A stretch of 26,011 nucleotides of DNA. Source: CAZJWR01 sp964549765. Lineage in GTDB: Bacteria > Zixibacteria > MSB-5A5 > GN15 > JAAZOE01. How positions within the stretch are numbered: the stretch's first letter is position 1; every line of letters begins with the position of its first letter. The notes below the pieces were generated by a model. The model was not told the origin of the DNA. It worked only from the letters and a program-made list of their open reading frames with translations, and searched no databases. Below are positions 6,952 to 15,270 of the stretch, one piece after another. The stretch is from NCBI GenBank assembly GCA_964549765.1, contig CAZJWR010000053.1, positions 1-26,011 on the forward strand, given 5' to 3'. Both the position numbers and the translations under genes were made by a program.

Positions 6952-8913
6952 ATGTTCATAAATGAGGAAACCAAAGGGCGGACCGTAACGGAACTATTGG
7001 AAAAGCACAATGAAGGGGCCGACTTCCGTATCCGCCGCGGCGTGAATCAGGCGGCTGAATTATGGACGAAGAGCGACGGGTCTGCCGATGAGTTTACTGC
7101 TGGCTGCTTGAAATTCTTTGTCGCCAGCGATCAGGAATACGAGGCGCTGTTCGATAAGTTGGACGGCATTTTCGAAAGTCTGGACGGCCATTTCGACGCT
7201 ATGGTGATGACCCTTAAAGAACCAATGGACCTTGATCTGGGTCCCGTGACGCCGGTTGATACATTGCTGGGGGAATACGCGCCGTCGTCGCATCTGACGG
7301 ATGATTTATTCGACAACAAGATCGCGTTTGTCGTGCTGCTGAATTTTCCCCGCTATTCACTCGATGAAAAAAAGGTCATGGGGGAGGCGTGGGGGCCTCG
7401 CGAATGGGCCATGGTGCGCCTGGGAGATCGTTTCCAGTCGCGCGTGCCGGCAGCGATACAGCAGAAAATGGCCCGCGCGTGGACGGCAGGCGAGGCATAC
7501 ATATCGGAATACAATATATACATGGACGCCATCCGGGATATGAAAAACGAGCGGTTGTTTCCCGACGGGCCGAAACTGATCAGTCATTGGGGTCTGCGCG
7601 ACGAATTGAAAAGCTGGTACGGTCGGCCGGGCGGAGTGTACCGGCAGAAGGCAATCTATTATATCATGAGAAATATCATCACGCAGGAAATTCCCGTCGA
7701 GGCAATCAATAACCCCGAGGTCAAATGGAATCCATTCGAGAATCATGTTTTGCGAGGCGGCAAAGCCGAAATCGCCGTCGCCGAACCCGACCGGCGATAT
7801 CGATATCTGCTCGATTTTTTCTATGCTGTGCGCGGCGTCGATGATTTTTGGCCGGCCTATCCGACATTTATCAAACGCAAATTCGAGCTCGGCCGCGAAA
7901 TGACCGAGGAGGAAGTCGAGGATTTATTCGTCGGGATGCTGACTTCGCCGCTACTGGCCGAAACGGCCAAGCTCATCCAGAAACGACTGGGCCGCGACCT
8001 GGAGCCGTTCGATATCTGGTACGGCGGGTTCAAAACCAAAAGCGCCATGCCGGAGACGGAACTCGACAACATCGTGATGGAGAAATACCCGTCGGCGGAT
8101 GCCTTTCAGAAAGATATCGATACGATCCTTTCCAAGCTCGGATTTTCGTCAGCGACCGCCGGCTTCCTGGGATCGCGAATCGAGGTTGAAGCCGCGCGCG
8201 GATCGGGTCATGCGGCAGGAGTGGAAATGCGGGCGGAAAACGTGCGCCTCCGAACCCGGGTGTCGGAATCAGGCATGACCTATAAGAATTATAATATTGC
8301 CATCCATGAACTGGGGCACAACGTGGAGCAGACGCTGTCACTTCATCGCACGGGCTATCATATGAATCAGGGCGTGCCGTTTTCGGGATTTTCCGAGGCG
8401 TTTGCATTCGTATTTCAAAGCCGCGATCTGGAATTACTGGGATTGGAAATCACCGACCCGAAGGCCGAATACGCAAAAACGCTGGATCGGTTCTGGAACA
8501 CATGCGAAATCATGGCAGTCGCATTGCTCGAATTGAATATATGGCGCTGGTTGTACGAATATCCGGCGGCAACCGCGGCCGATCTCAAGAAGGCGACGAT
8601 TGAAATTTCCAAAGATATCTGGAATAAGTTCTTTGCCCGTATATTCGGCCGCGAGGACGAAATCATCCTCGCCATTTATTCACATATGGTGAATCATCCG
8701 CTTTACCTTGCCGAATATCCGTTGGGGCATTTGATTCAGTTTCAGATCGAAGAATATATAAAAGGCAAAAGGATCGGCGAGGAAATGGAGCGGATGTGTT
8801 CGGCGGGAAATATCCTGCCGCAGATGTGGATGAAAAACGCCGTCGGCGCGGAAATCTCCGCCGAGCCGCTTCTGGAGGCGACCGCCAAAGCGCTCGAAAA
8901 AATGTCGTCGTGA
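6952..8913 (+). CDS. Putative cytoplasmic zinc metallopeptidase, M3-like (HExxH...E)
   Basis: 653 residues, no signal peptide, AAAGGAG ribosome-binding site at the right distance. The active-site motif is H452-E-L-G-H456 in IAIHELGHNVEQ. E482 in GFSEAFAF, 26 residues after the second His, is the probable third zinc ligand; this spacing agrees with M3 (thimet oligopeptidase/oligoendopeptidase F) gluzincins. Length and an all-helical, acidic N-terminal half also fit M3 enzymes, which trim short peptides inside the cell. The sequence is otherwise divergent: the usual M3 context HEFGH is HELGH here. A member of a related uncharacterised HExxH family is possible. The DUF116 gene precedes it, but nothing links the two functionally beyond orientation. 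Confidence 0.65.
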   Translation: MFINEETKGRTVTELLEKHNEGADFRIRRGVNQAAELWTKSDGSADEFTAGCLKFFVASDQEYEALFDKLDGIFESLDGHFDAMVMTLKEPMDLDLGPVTPVDTLLGEYAPSSHLTDDLFDNKIAFVVLLNFPRYSLDEKKVMGEAWGPREWAMVRLGDRFQSRVPAAIQQKMARAWTAGEAYISEYNIYMDAIRDMKNERLFPDGPKLISHWGLRDELKSWYGRPGGVYRQKAIYYIMRNIITQEIPVEAINNPEVKWNPFENHVLRGGKAEIAVAEPDRRYRYLLDFFYAVRGVDDFWPAYPTFIKRKFELGREMTEEEVEDLFVGMLTSPLLAETAKLIQKRLGRDLEPFDIWYGGFKTKSAMPETELDNIVMEKYPSADAFQKDIDTILSKLGFSSATAGFLGSRIEVEAARGSGHAAGVEMRAENVRLRTRVSESGMTYKNYNIAIHELGHNVEQTLSLHRTGYHMNQGVPFSGFSEAFAFVFQSRDLELLGLEITDPKAEYAKTLDRFWNTCEIMAVALLELNIWRWLYEYPAATAADLKKATIEISKDIWNKFFARIFGREDEIILAIYSHMVNHPLYLAEYPLGHLIQFQIEEYIKGKRIGEEMERMCSAGNILPQMWMKNAVGAEISAEPLLEATAKALEKMSS

Positions 8914-9187
8914 GGGCTGAACGGCATGCGATGAGTGTCCCGCACGGTACAATGTGACCGCTTCGGTACTGGAGATTGCCAATGCGATATGGCCGGGAAA
9001 AAACGAGCATATTGGCAAACAACGGCTTATTCGATCGCACGCTGCCCAAAACGAGCGGGCATGAAATTTGATGTTGCTTATGGCGGAGGGTGTTTTGTCT
9101 GGTGAACATGCATCGGGGATGGCTTTCCAAGCAGACGGGCGTGATTGTACGTCCTGTGTATGAAGATGCGAAACAAAGGAGGGAACC

Positions 9188-10453
9188 ATGCGTCCGGTGT
9201 CTCTAATAATAGTGTTCATCCTCACCGGCCTGCTCTGCCTGCAATGTTCGCGCACAACCGAGCCGATCCCGCCCACCGCACCACCCGATAATGGTCCCGG
9301 TCAGGTGACCGAGGCCGAAAAGGAACTCATCGCTTCAGCCAATCGTTTTGGGATCACATTATTCAAGAAGGTCGCCGAAGCCGATCCCGATTCGAACCTG
9401 TTTATTTCGCCGCTGTCGGTTTCGCTGGCGTTGGGGATGACCTACAACGGCGCCGCCGGCGACACCCGAGATTCGATGGCGACGGCGCTGGAATTGGCCG
9501 GCCTCACGCCGGACGAAATTAACCAATCGTACCGCCATATCATCGATTTTCTGTCCAATCTCGATCCCGACGTCGCCTTTTCCATCGCCAATTCGATATG
9601 GTATCGCCAGGATTTCCCGATCAGTCCGACCTTCGTGGATTTGAATCAAGCGTATTTCGATGCCCAGGTGCGCGGGCTGGATTTCGGCCAGTCGTGGGCC
9701 GCCGATACTATCAACGCCTGGGTGGACGACAATACCCACGGGAAAATCACCAAGATCGTGGATCCGCCGATTCCTCCGTTCATGGTCATGTTCCTGATCA
9801 ACGCCATCTATTTCAAGGGCGATTGGACGTTGCCGTTCGACACGTCGCTCACCCTGGAAACGGATTTTTTCCTGTCGAACGGCAATATCGTGCAACGACC
9901 GTTCATGCAGACCGACACCCTGCTGGATTATTTCGACAACGATCTCATGCAGATAATCGATCTCCCTTACGGCAACGGCGATTTTAGCATGACAATTATG
10001 CTGCCGCGCTCGGATCATACCGCCGATGACATCATCGCAACGCTGACGCCCGAAACATGGTCGACGTGGATCGCAGGCCTGGCCGAAACAGACCTGCAGC
10101 TGGCACTACCCAAATTCCGGTTCCGATATGATAAGCAGTTGAATGATATGCTGATGGACATGGGCATGGCCATTGCCTTTGACGAAATTTTGGCGGATTT
10201 CAGCAACATGGTTACCGATATGAGTCTTCTGCCGGGCAATCTGTATATCGATTTTGTCCAACATAAGACGTTTATCCAGGTCGATGAAATCGGCACCGAA
10301 GCGGCGGCGGTCACGGTCATCGGCATGGGAATTACTTCGATTGGCCCCAAAACTATGTTCGTCAATCGACCGTTTGTGGTCGCCATCCGCGAGCGTGCCA
10401 GCGGTACGATGCTATTCTTAGGAAAAGTCGTCGATCCCGTCTGGGAGAATTAG
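9188..10453 (+). CDS. Serpin 1, exported serine-protease inhibitor
   Basis: 421 residues. An AAAGGAGG ribosome-binding site precedes the ATG. Residues 1-20 are a hydrophobic leader ending LLCLQCSRTTE; Cys20 could be lipidated but the box is not canonical. Serpin-fold signatures are SPLSVSLALGMTYNGA, NAIYFKGDW, a DLPYG stretch, the hinge VDEIGTEAAAVT (365-376) and NRPFVVAIRE...FLGKVVDP at the C-terminus. The small-residue hinge (G369 at P15, TEAAAVT) is the kind needed for loop insertion, so this should be an inhibitory serpin. Counting from P15, the scissile bond falls at T383-S384 (GIT|SIG). The likely place of action is the periplasm or cell surface, against host, competitor or self proteases. 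First of three tandem serpins. Confidence 0.93.
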   Translation: MRPVSLIIVFILTGLLCLQCSRTTEPIPPTAPPDNGPGQVTEAEKELIASANRFGITLFKKVAEADPDSNLFISPLSVSLALGMTYNGAAGDTRDSMATALELAGLTPDEINQSYRHIIDFLSNLDPDVAFSIANSIWYRQDFPISPTFVDLNQAYFDAQVRGLDFGQSWAADTINAWVDDNTHGKITKIVDPPIPPFMVMFLINAIYFKGDWTLPFDTSLTLETDFFLSNGNIVQRPFMQTDTLLDYFDNDLMQIIDLPYGNGDFSMTIMLPRSDHTADDIIATLTPETWSTWIAGLAETDLQLALPKFRFRYDKQLNDMLMDMGMAIAFDEILADFSNMVTDMSLLPGNLYIDFVQHKTFIQVDEIGTEAAAVTVIGMGITSIGPKTMFVNRPFVVAIRERASGTMLFLGKVVDPVWEN

Positions 10454-10459
10454 CACAAT

Positions 10460-10498
10460 GTCGGGTTTCTGCCCGATTACAGCGGGCGGGAACCCGAC
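10460..10498. repeat. Long REP-like hairpin after serpin 1
   Basis: A 16-bp stem (10460-10475 with 10483-10498; two G-U pairs) and a 7-nt loop begin 6 nt after the serpin 1 stop codon. No T-run follows, so it is not a standard intrinsic terminator. It could still protect the mRNA 3' end. Its GTCGGGTT...AACCCGAC ends resemble the widespread GTCGGGTTCC palindromes. Confidence 0.55.
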
Positions 10499-10592
10499 CT
10501 GCGAATTTATAGTATCTGTCCGACGAACTCCCCCGAATGTTGTGCCTTCCGATGGTGCAAATTCCAATATATATTTCCTGTCCGGGAATTGA

Positions 10593-10611
10593 TCGGGCAA
10601 ACCCTGCCCGA
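10593..10611. repeat. Short hairpin between serpins 1 and 2
   Basis: TCGGGCA (10593-10599) pairs with TGCCCGA (10605-10611) around a 5-nt loop. It shares the CGGGC core with the hairpin at 10460 and may be a degenerate copy. No terminator tail follows. Confidence 0.35.
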
Positions 10612-10717
10612 ACCCAAAAGTTTGCCGATTTTTCCGGGAAGAAATTATCGGTCGATTTGTATCCATTTAGCAAAAACATCATTATATTTGCGTCACGGGA
10701 GTGAGTAAGGAGGCGTT

Positions 10718-11956
10718 ATGAATCGCAAGCTATTAGCCATATTGATCTTAGCGGGAGCCTTGGTTCTGACGGGGTTGATCCTGGCCGGGCAGCCCGCGCC
10801 CGATAAGAAACCTCTGCCGGAAATCGTCGGCGCGGAAAAAGCTCTCGCCACCTCGAGTAACGAATTCGGCTTTGGGCTCTTCGCACAAATCGAGAATGAA
10901 ACCAGCCCCGACAGCAATATACTGATTTCGCCGCTGTCGGCCATGTATGCCCTGGCGATGACCTATAACGGGGCCTGGGGCAAAACGATGACGGAGTTGG
11001 GGCGGGTGCTTTGCATTCCCGACATGCCCGAACCGGTGCTCAATGAAAGTTTCCACGACCTGACGACTTTTCTCGCCCAGACCGATCCGTCGGTTACGCT
11101 CGATATCGGCAATTCGATCTGGTACGAGCGGACGTTGTCGATAAAGCCGGATTTTATCGCCAATATGAAGCAATATTACGGCGCGCCCGTGCGAGGTCTT
11201 GATTTTGGCCCCGGCACCGCCGACACAATCAATGCCTGGGTGGCGAACAAAACCCATGATCGCATCAAAAATATCCTTTCATCGCCCGTCGATGCGACGC
11301 TGGTCATGTTCCTCGTCAACGCCGTCTACTTCAACGCCGCCTGGACGCAGCCATTCGATTCCTCGGCGACGTCCGACGGCGATTTCCACCTGCCCGACGG
11401 CGCCACAAAGACTTGCCGGATGATGAAGACGCTGGCCACCCTGGGGTATCTGGACACAGGCGATTTTCAGGCCGTCGAAATTCCCTACGGTGACGGGCAA
11501 TATGCGATGATCGTCATGCTGCCGCGGATAGGCGGCAGTGTGGATGACCTGGTCGGGCGGCTGTCCGACAATAACTGGAAGCAATGGATATCGGGCATAT
11601 CCGAGGTCGATATCGTCCTTCGCATGCCGAAGTTCACCTTTTCGGACGGCCACGGATTGAATGTCGCCCTCAAGGCGATGGGTATGGTCGACGCTTTTGG
11701 CCCCGGGGCCGATTTTTCGCGGATGGCGGATGGCGGCGGAATATGGATCGATTCGGTCCTGCAAAAATGTTTTATCCAGGTGGATGAACACGGCACCGAG
11801 GCCGGCGCCGCAACGATCGTGTCCATGAAGAAATCATTGGTTCGGGAAGTGACGCTCGACCGGCCGTTTCTCTTCGCCATCCACGAGCGAACCACCGGTG
11901 CCGTATTGTTTCTGGGACGGGTCGTCGACCCCGTCATCGAAAATGTGGACAATTGA
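10718..11956 (+). CDS. Serpin 2, exported serine-protease inhibitor
   Basis: 412 residues, preceded by AAGGAGG. An N-terminal hydrophobic stretch (about 5-23, LLAILILAGALVLTGLILAG) serves as signal peptide or anchor. Serpin signatures are SPLSAMYALAMTYNGAWG, NAVYFNAAW, EIPYGDGQYAM, the hinge VDEHGTEAGAAT (355-366) and DRPFLFAIHERT...FLGRVVDP. Hinge G359 is P15, so strict counting puts P1 at S373 (MKKS|LV). The loop is one residue shorter than in alpha-1-antitrypsin, so K372 could be P1. The two lysines set it apart from serpins 1 and 3 and suggest trypsin-like targets. A hairpin with a T-run lies between this gene and serpin 3. Confidence 0.93.
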   Translation: MNRKLLAILILAGALVLTGLILAGQPAPDKKPLPEIVGAEKALATSSNEFGFGLFAQIENETSPDSNILISPLSAMYALAMTYNGAWGKTMTELGRVLCIPDMPEPVLNESFHDLTTFLAQTDPSVTLDIGNSIWYERTLSIKPDFIANMKQYYGAPVRGLDFGPGTADTINAWVANKTHDRIKNILSSPVDATLVMFLVNAVYFNAAWTQPFDSSATSDGDFHLPDGATKTCRMMKTLATLGYLDTGDFQAVEIPYGDGQYAMIVMLPRIGGSVDDLVGRLSDNNWKQWISGISEVDIVLRMPKFTFSDGHGLNVALKAMGMVDAFGPGADFSRMADGGGIWIDSVLQKCFIQVDEHGTEAGAATIVSMKKSLVREVTLDRPFLFAIHERTTGAVLFLGRVVDPVIENVDN

Positions 11957-11968
11957 TATGGATGGACG

Positions 11969-11990
11969 GCCGGCCATGCCGGCTGTTTTT
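11969..11990 (+). terminator. Terminator-like hairpin between serpins 2 and 3
   Basis: GCCGGC (11969-11974), a 3-nt loop, GCCGGC (11978-11983), then TGTTTTT. It sits in the 49-nt gap between two genes on the same strand, directly before the ribosome-binding site of serpin 3. It could end or attenuate the serpin 2 transcript, so serpin 3 may depend on readthrough; I see no clear promoter in the gap. Confidence 0.5.
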
Positions 11991-12005
11991 GACCGGGAGG
12001 TTGTT

Positions 12006-13253
12006 ATGCGCAATATATTCATAACCATCTTAATCCTCGTGTGCATGTGCGTTGGTAATTCATATGCCGAGCAGAGCGGGAAGCCCGTTCAATTGACCGC
12101 CGCCGACAGCAATCTGGTCGCCGCGGCCAACAGCTTCGGGTTGAAGCTGTTTCATCAACTCAACGAATCTGTCGCGGACGACGCCAATCTGTTTATATCG
12201 CCCATGTCGATTTCGTACGCACTGGCGATGGCGCTTAACGGCGCCGACGGGACCACCCGCGATGCGATCGCTCTGACGATGGAACTGGCGGGGATGCCCC
12301 AAGAGGATATAGACGTTTCCAATAAACAGCTTATGTCTTTTCTGACCGCCGCCGATTCGTCGGTGACGTTCGATATCGCTAATTCGATATGGTACCGTTC
12401 AGGTCTGCCGATTCGCGATGAATTCATCACGACCAACCAAACCTATTTCGACGCCAGTGTGCAGGGGCTCGATTTCGGCGCCCCCGGCGCCGCCGGTACG
12501 ATCAATGCATGGGTCAAGAAAAGCACGCGGGACAAGATATCACAGATCGTCAGCCCGCCCATCGATCCGCAAACAATCATGTTCCTCATCAACGCCATCT
12601 ACTTCAAGGGATCATGGTCGACCAAATTCATCAAAGAAGCAACACAGGATCATCCCTTTTATCTGATTGACGGATCGACAGAAAATTGCCGGATGATGTC
12701 GGCGAGACAAAAATATGCTTATTTCGACAACGGCGAGTTTCAGGCCATCCGCCTGCCGTACGGCGATTCGGCGTTTTCGATGCTGGTATTCCTGCCGCGG
12801 GATACTGCCGGCGTCAATGCCCTGATCACCGACCTCGACGACGACGCCTGGAGTCAATGGCGGAAGAATTTTTATGTCACCAAGGTCGATTTCGGCTTGC
12901 CGCGATTCAAATTCGAATACAGCGTGACGTTGAACGACATCCTGAAAAATATGGGAATGACGCTGGCGTTTGAACCCCGCCAAGCGGGTTTTGGACGCAT
13001 GGTCCATCTCGATCAACTTCAGGGAGAAAACGTTTACATCAGCGATGTCAAGCACAAGACATTCCTTCAGGTCGACGAAGAAGGCACCGAGGCGGCCGCA
13101 GTGACATCGATCACCATGGCTCTGACCAGCGCCGCGCCGATGCCCCCGCCGATCATGATCGTCGATCATCCGTTCTTGTTCGCCATCGAGGAGAAATCAT
13201 CGGGGTCGTTGATATTCATCGGCAAGGTCATGAAGCCAGTGTGGACGGAGTAG
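12006..13253 (+). CDS. Serpin 3, exported serine-protease inhibitor
   Basis: 415 residues from ATG 12006, chosen because GGGAGG lies 6 nt upstream and the protein then begins with a clear signal peptide, MRNIFITILILVCMCVGNSYA. An in-frame ATG at 11898 would overlap serpin 2 and bury the signal peptide. Serpin signatures are SPMSISYALAMALNGADG, NAIYFKGSW, IRLPYGDSAFSM, the hinge VDEEGTEAAAVT (356-367) and DHPFLFAIEEKS...IFIGKVMKP. With G360 at P15 the predicted scissile bond is T374-S375 (MALT|SAAP). The segment between loop and the C-terminal HPF motif is about four residues longer than usual and proline-rich (APMPPP). The inhibitory hinge is intact. It is closest in architecture to serpin 1. 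Confidence 0.93.
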   Translation: MRNIFITILILVCMCVGNSYAEQSGKPVQLTAADSNLVAAANSFGLKLFHQLNESVADDANLFISPMSISYALAMALNGADGTTRDAIALTMELAGMPQEDIDVSNKQLMSFLTAADSSVTFDIANSIWYRSGLPIRDEFITTNQTYFDASVQGLDFGAPGAAGTINAWVKKSTRDKISQIVSPPIDPQTIMFLINAIYFKGSWSTKFIKEATQDHPFYLIDGSTENCRMMSARQKYAYFDNGEFQAIRLPYGDSAFSMLVFLPRDTAGVNALITDLDDDAWSQWRKNFYVTKVDFGLPRFKFEYSVTLNDILKNMGMTLAFEPRQAGFGRMVHLDQLQGENVYISDVKHKTFLQVDEEGTEAAAVTSITMALTSAAPMPPPIMIVDHPFLFAIEEKSSGSLIFIGKVMKPVWTE

Positions 13254-13265
13254 TATGAGATTCAT

Positions 13266-13311
13266 TTCCGCCGGGTTACAATTCCGTATCCGGGATCAAG
13301 ATCCGGCGGAA
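13266..13311. repeat. 9-bp inverted repeat between convergent genes
   Basis: TTCCGCCGG (13266-13274) and CCGGCGGAA (13303-13311) are exact reverse complements with a 28-nt spacer. It lies between the convergent serpin 3 and cupin genes. It may act as a bidirectional 3'-end structure or be a repeat remnant; there is no clear T-run. Confidence 0.4.
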
Positions 13312-13378
13312 CAGTTATCGACTTGCCTACGATATAGTCATTTCTATCTTTTACCACATCATCAACCTGCAAAACCGA

Positions 13379-13726
13379 TCAATAGTCGCCGTGGGCGGGG
13401 ACGATGCAGATCATCACGAAATCCTCGTTGCCATTATTCGAGTATTGATGTTTCACGTTCGGCGGCACCACGGCGAACATGCCTTTTTTCAACTGCTGTT
13501 TCTTTCCGTCGATTTCCAGCGTTCCCGTCCCGGAAATGACATAATTGACATGTTCCCAATCGTGACTGTGTTTGGGGGTGTGGCCGTCTTTGTGGATGGT
13601 GAAGACGCGCAGGATGTGGTCTTTCCATCCCTGTTCCGGCCCGATCGGAATCTGTTTGGCAACATTCTTGATTCCGTCGCCGGAAATTTCCTTCTTCTCT
13701 ATTTCATCTATGCTTTTGGTAAACAT
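13379..13726 (-). CDS. Small single-domain cupin protein
   Basis: 115 residues from ATG 13726, selected because GGAGGAG lies just upstream; an in-frame ATG 27 codons earlier has no such site. The cupin motif 1 is HTPKHSHDWEHVNYVISGTG (His, His and Glu as metal ligands), followed by LEIDGKKQQLKKG and motif 2 PPNVKHQYSNNG. The whole protein is one beta-barrel. Such proteins bind a divalent metal and may act as small isomerases or dioxygenases, or as sensors; the substrate cannot be told. Convergent with serpin 3 and downstream of dnaN, from which a terminator separates it. Confidence 0.85.
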   Translation of the reverse strand: MFTKSIDEIEKKEISGDGIKNVAKQIPIGPEQGWKDHILRVFTIHKDGHTPKHSHDWEHVNYVISGTGTLEIDGKKQQLKKGMFAVVPPNVKHQYSNNGNEDFVMICIVPAHGDY

Positions 13727-13816
13727 CGTTCTCCTCCGAATCGATCTTTGATGCGTTTTGCAGTAAAACCGAATCTGCTCCCCGCCGGTTCCGCCAAAAG
13801 CGGTCAAAATGTGAAA

Positions 13817-13845
13817 GCCCCCGATATTCGGCGTTTATCGGGGGC
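13817..13845 (-). terminator. Terminator downstream of dnaN
   Basis: GCCCCCGATA (13817-13826) pairs with TATCGGGGGC (13836-13845) around a 9-nt loop. On the minus strand it is followed by TTTCACATTTT. It begins 35 nt after the dnaN stop and separates dnaN from the cupin gene. Confidence 0.7.
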
Positions 13846-13880
13846 CTCACTTTCTCTTTATGACGCTGTACGCTTTTTCG

Positions 13881-14993
13881 CTATTCGGTCAATCTGAGCG
13901 GCATCAAAAGACATAAATAATCGTCCTTGGAATCGGTCGTGCTATAGATAACGCCTGCCGCAACCGGGCTGGACAATTCGAAAATGACCTCGTCGCTGTC
14001 CATTTTGCCCAAAATATCACCGACATAGCCGGCGTTGTAGCCGATTTCGATCGAATCGCCCTTGTATTCGCAGGACAATGTCTCTTTAGCTTCGCCGCCG
14101 ACGTCGGTATTGGTGGTCGAAAGCACCAGGTTATTGTTCTTGACCGTGAATTTGACCTGATGCGTCAGCGAATTCGACAGAATCGAAACCCGCCGCACCG
14201 ATGAATACAGATCGTCCTTGACGATAATCATTTTTTTATCGGCGCCGGCCGGTATCACCGCCTCAAAATTGGGATACGGGCCCTCGATCAGCCGCGAACT
14301 CACGACGATGTCGTCGAGATTGAAAATGATTCGGTTTTCCTCAAAAATTATCCCGACCGTGGTCGTATCCTCGCCGATGAATTTCGGTATCAGATCGAGC
14401 ACCTTGGGCGGGATGATTACATCGTCGTTAAGCCCCTTGAGCGTTTTGTTTTCGGCGGTGACGCGAGCCATGCGATGCCCATCGGTGGCGACCATCGTCA
14501 TACGGTCACCTTTGGTCTGCCACAGGACACCGTTGAGGGCCGGACGAGTTTCATCGCGGGAACAGGCGAACGTCGTCCGCGTGATCATTTTGATCAGTTG
14601 CTCGGCGTCGATCTTGACCTGTTTTTTGACATTAACGACCGGCAGTTCCGGAAATTCATCCGGCGACACTCCGCCGATTTTATAATTTCCGTTGGGGACT
14701 TTTATCTCGACCCGATTGGTTGTCCCTTCAAAAGTGATGTCGGTTTCCGGGAGTTCTTTGACAATATCGAACAGCATGCGACCGGGAATAACCGCCGATC
14801 CTTTTTTGGTGATATCGGCATCAAATGTCGCGGTGATCGTGACATCAAGGTCGGTGGCCGAGAGTTTCAGTTTATTCTCAAGCGTCTCAATTAGAATATT
14901 GGACAGTATGGGCAAAGTCGATTTGGCCGGGACCACGGAAAGCACCGACTGCAGGTAATGCGTCAGGCGCGATTTCGGAAGCGAGAACTTCAT
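13881..14993 (-). CDS. dnaN: DNA polymerase III beta sliding clamp
   Basis: 370 residues, the usual length. The N-terminus MKFSLPKSRLTHYLQSVLSV with KSTLPILSNILIE, the internal TTFACSRDETRPALNGVL and the C-terminal YLCLLMPLRLTE are classic beta-clamp sequences; the last segment forms part of the protein-binding groove used by polymerases and other partners. The homodimer encircles DNA and tethers Pol III. An AAGGAGC ribosome-binding site precedes ATG 14993. It lies downstream of dnaA on the same strand, the standard order near oriC. The 277-nt gap to dnaA contains DnaA-box-like sequence. Confidence 0.97.
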   Translation of the reverse strand: MKFSLPKSRLTHYLQSVLSVVPAKSTLPILSNILIETLENKLKLSATDLDVTITATFDADITKKGSAVIPGRMLFDIVKELPETDITFEGTTNRVEIKVPNGNYKIGGVSPDEFPELPVVNVKKQVKIDAEQLIKMITRTTFACSRDETRPALNGVLWQTKGDRMTMVATDGHRMARVTAENKTLKGLNDDVIIPPKVLDLIPKFIGEDTTTVGIIFEENRIIFNLDDIVVSSRLIEGPYPNFEAVIPAGADKKMIIVKDDLYSSVRRVSILSNSLTHQVKFTVKNNNLVLSTTNTDVGGEAKETLSCEYKGDSIEIGYNAGYVGDILGKMDSDEVIFELSSPVAAGVIYSTTDSKDDYLCLLMPLRLTE

Positions 14994-15270
14994 TGCAAGC
15001 TCCTTGGTAGACGTTGTTCACATCCCTTTCTTGTTATTCCCTTGTTTTAAATCAAATACTAATAGTAACAAGGCCCGTGTATATGTGCATAAGCCTGTTT
15101 TACTCTACGGTAATCGCTTCTCTCATGTGACCTTGTACCAGGCACCGTAAATAAAAATCTGTGAAGATCGGTGTCAACAACTGTTTTTGAACAGCCGGGA
15201 AAATCCACATCACATCCGGAGAGGAAAGAATCAACAGTTTCATACGCAGGTTGGGCACAGTTTCTCAACA
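14994..15270. other. dnaA-dnaN spacer with DnaA-box-like sites, possible part of oriC
   Basis: A 277-nt gap, AT-richer than the genes around it. TGTGCATAA at 15084-15092 is the reverse complement of TTATGCACA, which fits the DnaA-box consensus TTWTNCACA. TTGTTCACA at 15014-15022 has one mismatch. I see no convincing gene. Together with boxes upstream of dnaA this could make a bipartite origin; it may also hold a separate dnaN promoter. Confidence 0.45.

Noticed and set aside
10460..10611. Intrinsic terminators after serpin 1
   Set aside because: Neither hairpin is followed by a T-run on the plus strand, so I list them as repeats.
10657..10688. Promoter TTGTAT...TATATT upstream of serpin 2
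   Set aside because: The spacer is 20 nt, outside the usual range; not strong enough to list.
11898..12005. Longer N-terminus for serpin 3 starting at ATG 11898
   Set aside because: It overlaps the serpin 2 coding region by 59 nt, has no ribosome-binding site and would place the signal peptide inside the protein; ATG 12006 has GGGAGG 6 nt upstream.
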